Assembly: GCA_001939145.1 (NCBI GenBank)
Contig: LSRX01000661.1
Location: 300,095 to 364,094 of the forward strand
DNA length: 64,000 nt
From: Symbiodinium microadriaticum
Lineage: Eukaryota; Sar; Dinophyceae; Suessiales; Symbiodiniaceae
Reading direction: 5' to 3'
Below are positions 62,039 through 64,000 of the stretch, piece by piece. The stretch's first letter is position 1. Each line of letters opens with the position of its first letter. The translations under genes were made by a program, and so were the position numbers. The notes under the pieces were generated by a model. It saw nothing but the letters and a program-made list of their open reading frames with translations. It was not told the DNA's origin and ran no database searches.

Positions 62039-64000
62039 TCAGGCCGCCAAGTTCACAAGTTCGTCGGCAGCGCCGTTCACCGCGAACTCGAGGTCCTCTG
62101 CAGCTCTCGCCAGGGTCTTCAAAATCGACGCGACCGGTGATTGGATCCTCGTCCAACCGTGCCGGTGCGCCGCAGACAGGTCCCCCCGGGACACCGCATC
62201 AGCAACGTTAGCCTTCGACGGCACGCGCCGAAAGTCAGGTAGCCAGTCCGACAGCGAGGCAGTGGCCCAGAATGACGCCAGGATGCCGTTCACCGCCGGG
62301 TCCTTTCCATATCCCTTGGTGATGGCCCACTGGCCGGCGACGTTGTCGATGAACGCCAGCCACCGTTGAGGAAGGCGACGTCCCATGGTCACGAGCGCCA
62401 GCACCTGCGCCAAAATTTCGAGGACGTAGATGAAGGCCTTCCGCGCCGAGAAGACGTGGAGGAACTCGGCCGGGGCGACACCGTAGTCGTAGTAGACCTC
62501 GTCGCCGATGCGGACGACGTATCCCCAACCGTTCTGTCCTCTTGTGCCCGGCTTGACGGCCACTTCCGCCGGGATTTGGCCCGCTTTGTGCCGCACCTCG
62601 CCGGGCTGGTAGAAGGCGTCAGCGTAGATGATCGCCTGAGGCATGCCGTCATCGACGTAGGGAACAACCTTGGGCTGGATGTTCGCCAGCAGGTGCCGTA
62701 GCTACAACAGCGCCGCCCTCAGTCCCATGGACAACCTGGTGTCCGACGCTGCCGCCGCGTCGTGTGCCCTGGAGTACACCGGTTGAAGCGCCGCCTTGCC
62801 GACGGCTCCGAAGGTGGACTGTGTCACGAAGTTGAGCCGTCCCGCCAGGCGGCTGGCGACGTCGGGCGCCAACTCGTCCTCCGCCAGGGCTGTGTCGATG
62901 GTGGCGAGGACCTTCTGCAATCTCGCCGGTGTGGGCTGTAGCACCACGCCGGCCCGGGTGATCGACACCAGCACTCCCTGGACGATGTGCTCTGTCGCCG
63001 GCTTCTGTGCCTTCGACGGCTTCGTCTGCAAGCCAAGTTGGTCGAGGAACTCGGCCATTCCTTCGAAGGCGCCGGGCGCCAGCTCATCCAGGTCGACGCC
63101 GTTGAAGTCGTCGACGTAGTGGCCGGAGACGATCCAGAGCAGCACCCGCTTCAGCGCCTGCAGCGCGTCGGCGGTGCGATTTAAGTTCCAGACCGACGCC
63201 GCCGCGCCGAAACACATCGCCATGTGGAACCACATGGTGACCCCGTTGGGCGCCGGCAAGAATGTGCCAGAGTGCGCCGGCTCCTTGACGGGCCACTGCC
63301 TGTAGGCGTTGAGGAGGTCGTGGCCGAAGATGCGCAGCGCCTCCGCCTGTTCCGGGCCGACCAGCTCGACGACCCGACGGATAATGTCGACGTAGTCGTC
63401 GACAAAGTGGTGCGTCGGCACGTCGTGTGCTTTCACCGTGGCGTTGTGGCCGGCCCGACGCCAATCTTCGCCTCTCCTGACCTTGGTGGCACCGTTCTCG
63501 TCCTCCTGGATGATGGGGAACGACGCCGCCGAAGTGTCTGCCCGGTGGCGGTGGTACCAGTCGGTCGGCGCCGGTCACGAGATCGATCAGCGGGACTGTC
63601 GCGATGTTCCATCCCGCCGGAGGCCGGGTGGGTCCAACGACCCGGCCGAGTCGGGTTTCCTCCACCAGCTCCGCCAGGAGTTTCTCAGTGTACTCGCCAG
63701 TCTTGGGCCTCGACGTGCGGTCCCTGACATAGTTCCAGTTCACCGACGCCAAGGTGTCGAGCGACGCCGGGTTGGCGTATCGGCCGTCTGTCCTCGGTTT
63801 CCAGCCAGTTCCGCGCCGGAGCTCGCCCAACATGTCAAAGCCGTCCGTCAGGTCCGCCGTCATGCCCGCCACGTCCGGGTAACCAACCATCGTCAGGAGA
63901 TGCAGCACGACGGGGATCTGCGTGTGCCGGGCCTTGCCGGGCACCATGTATGTGGACCTGACGGGCGCCGGCCGTGACGCCAACCACTCCTCCGTGGTGT
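62039..64000 (-). mobile_element. YVDD reverse transcriptase/RNase H retroelement, degenerate, truncated by window
   Basis: GC-rich minus-strand coding block. Order: an N-terminal region from the window edge (LTDGFDMLGELRRGTGWKPR), a link region (KVRRGEDWRRAGHNATVKAH), the RT core with DLLNAYRQWPV, MWFHMAMCFGAAASVWN and GHYVDDFNGVD (YVDD at 63107-63118), then an RNase H-like part (AIIYADAFYQ, LAFIDNVAGQWAITKG, RRVPSKANVADAVSRGD) to a stop at 62039. The RT/RNase H order and the VPSKANVADAVSR box are typical of LTR- or DIRS-type elements rather than LINEs. An in-frame TAG at 62702-62704 separates RT from RNase H, and a frameshift lies near 63575. No LTR or integrase was seen. Confidence 0.85.

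Noticed and set aside
62389..63405. Arg/Ser-rich ORFs in other frames over the retroelement
   Set aside because: They are frame shadows of the RT/RNase H coding sequence in GC-rich DNA.

Overview
The window looks like nuclear DNA of a dinoflagellate, probably of the Symbiodinium/Suessiales type. This is inferred from gene structure, not from a marker gene. Three genes can be read through their introns: a centrin-like EF-hand gene, a thioredoxin-fold gene and a Cas1p/RWA-type acyltransferase. Where the protein family dictates the splice points, introns are about 58-93 nt, acceptors are AG followed mostly by G, and donors are GT, GC and GA. Such mixed donors are a known dinoflagellate trait. 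Coding density is low, exons are short, long ORFs are rare, simple repeats are everywhere, and two unrelated reverse transcriptase elements are present. No rRNA, tRNA, spliced-leader gene, CRISPR array or bacterial operon was seen.

Layout. 1-9.5 kb: hypothetical exons, a membrane-protein ORF (2917-3750), a 354-codon frame (4622-5686), a Lys/Arg-rich ORF (5712-6179) and one P-loop kinase exon (7034-7166). 9.5-11.3 kb: an N gap, a diverged repeat pair and a microsatellite. 11.8-15.2 kb: hypothetical exons. 15.6-16.7 kb: the C-terminal two exons of the acyltransferase, followed on its upstream side by 2.7 kb of simple sequence that includes about 126 copies of an octamer. 19.5-31.5 kb: a glutamine-rich coiled-coil gene, a near-perfect 34-bp hairpin, several hypothetical genes and the thioredoxin-fold gene. 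33.3-37.5 kb: an Ala-rich LPxA-repeat protein, a foldback element, a membrane-anchored Ala/Pro-rich protein and the centrin-like gene. 40.6-41.6 kb: a 5'-truncated LINE reverse transcriptase. 42-51 kb: further hypothetical exons, mostly minus strand. 52.4-53.0 kb: a 220-bp tandem repeat. 55.3-58.0 kb: a recent ~1-kb tandem duplication plus an older relative. 61.8-64.0 kb: a GC-rich YVDD reverse transcriptase/RNase H element with a frameshift and an in-frame stop, running off the window.

Nearly every gene that can be supported between 15 and 51 kb lies on the minus strand, which fits the unidirectional gene blocks known in dinoflagellates. The recognised products (centrin, thioredoxin fold, acyltransferase, P-loop kinase) belong to unrelated pathways, so no shared function is claimed. 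Many exons are supported only by their protein-like look and splice-like edges. For several of these the opposite strand is nearly as open, and their confidence is set low. Some apparent ORF starts are GTG or TTG and are really internal exon positions.
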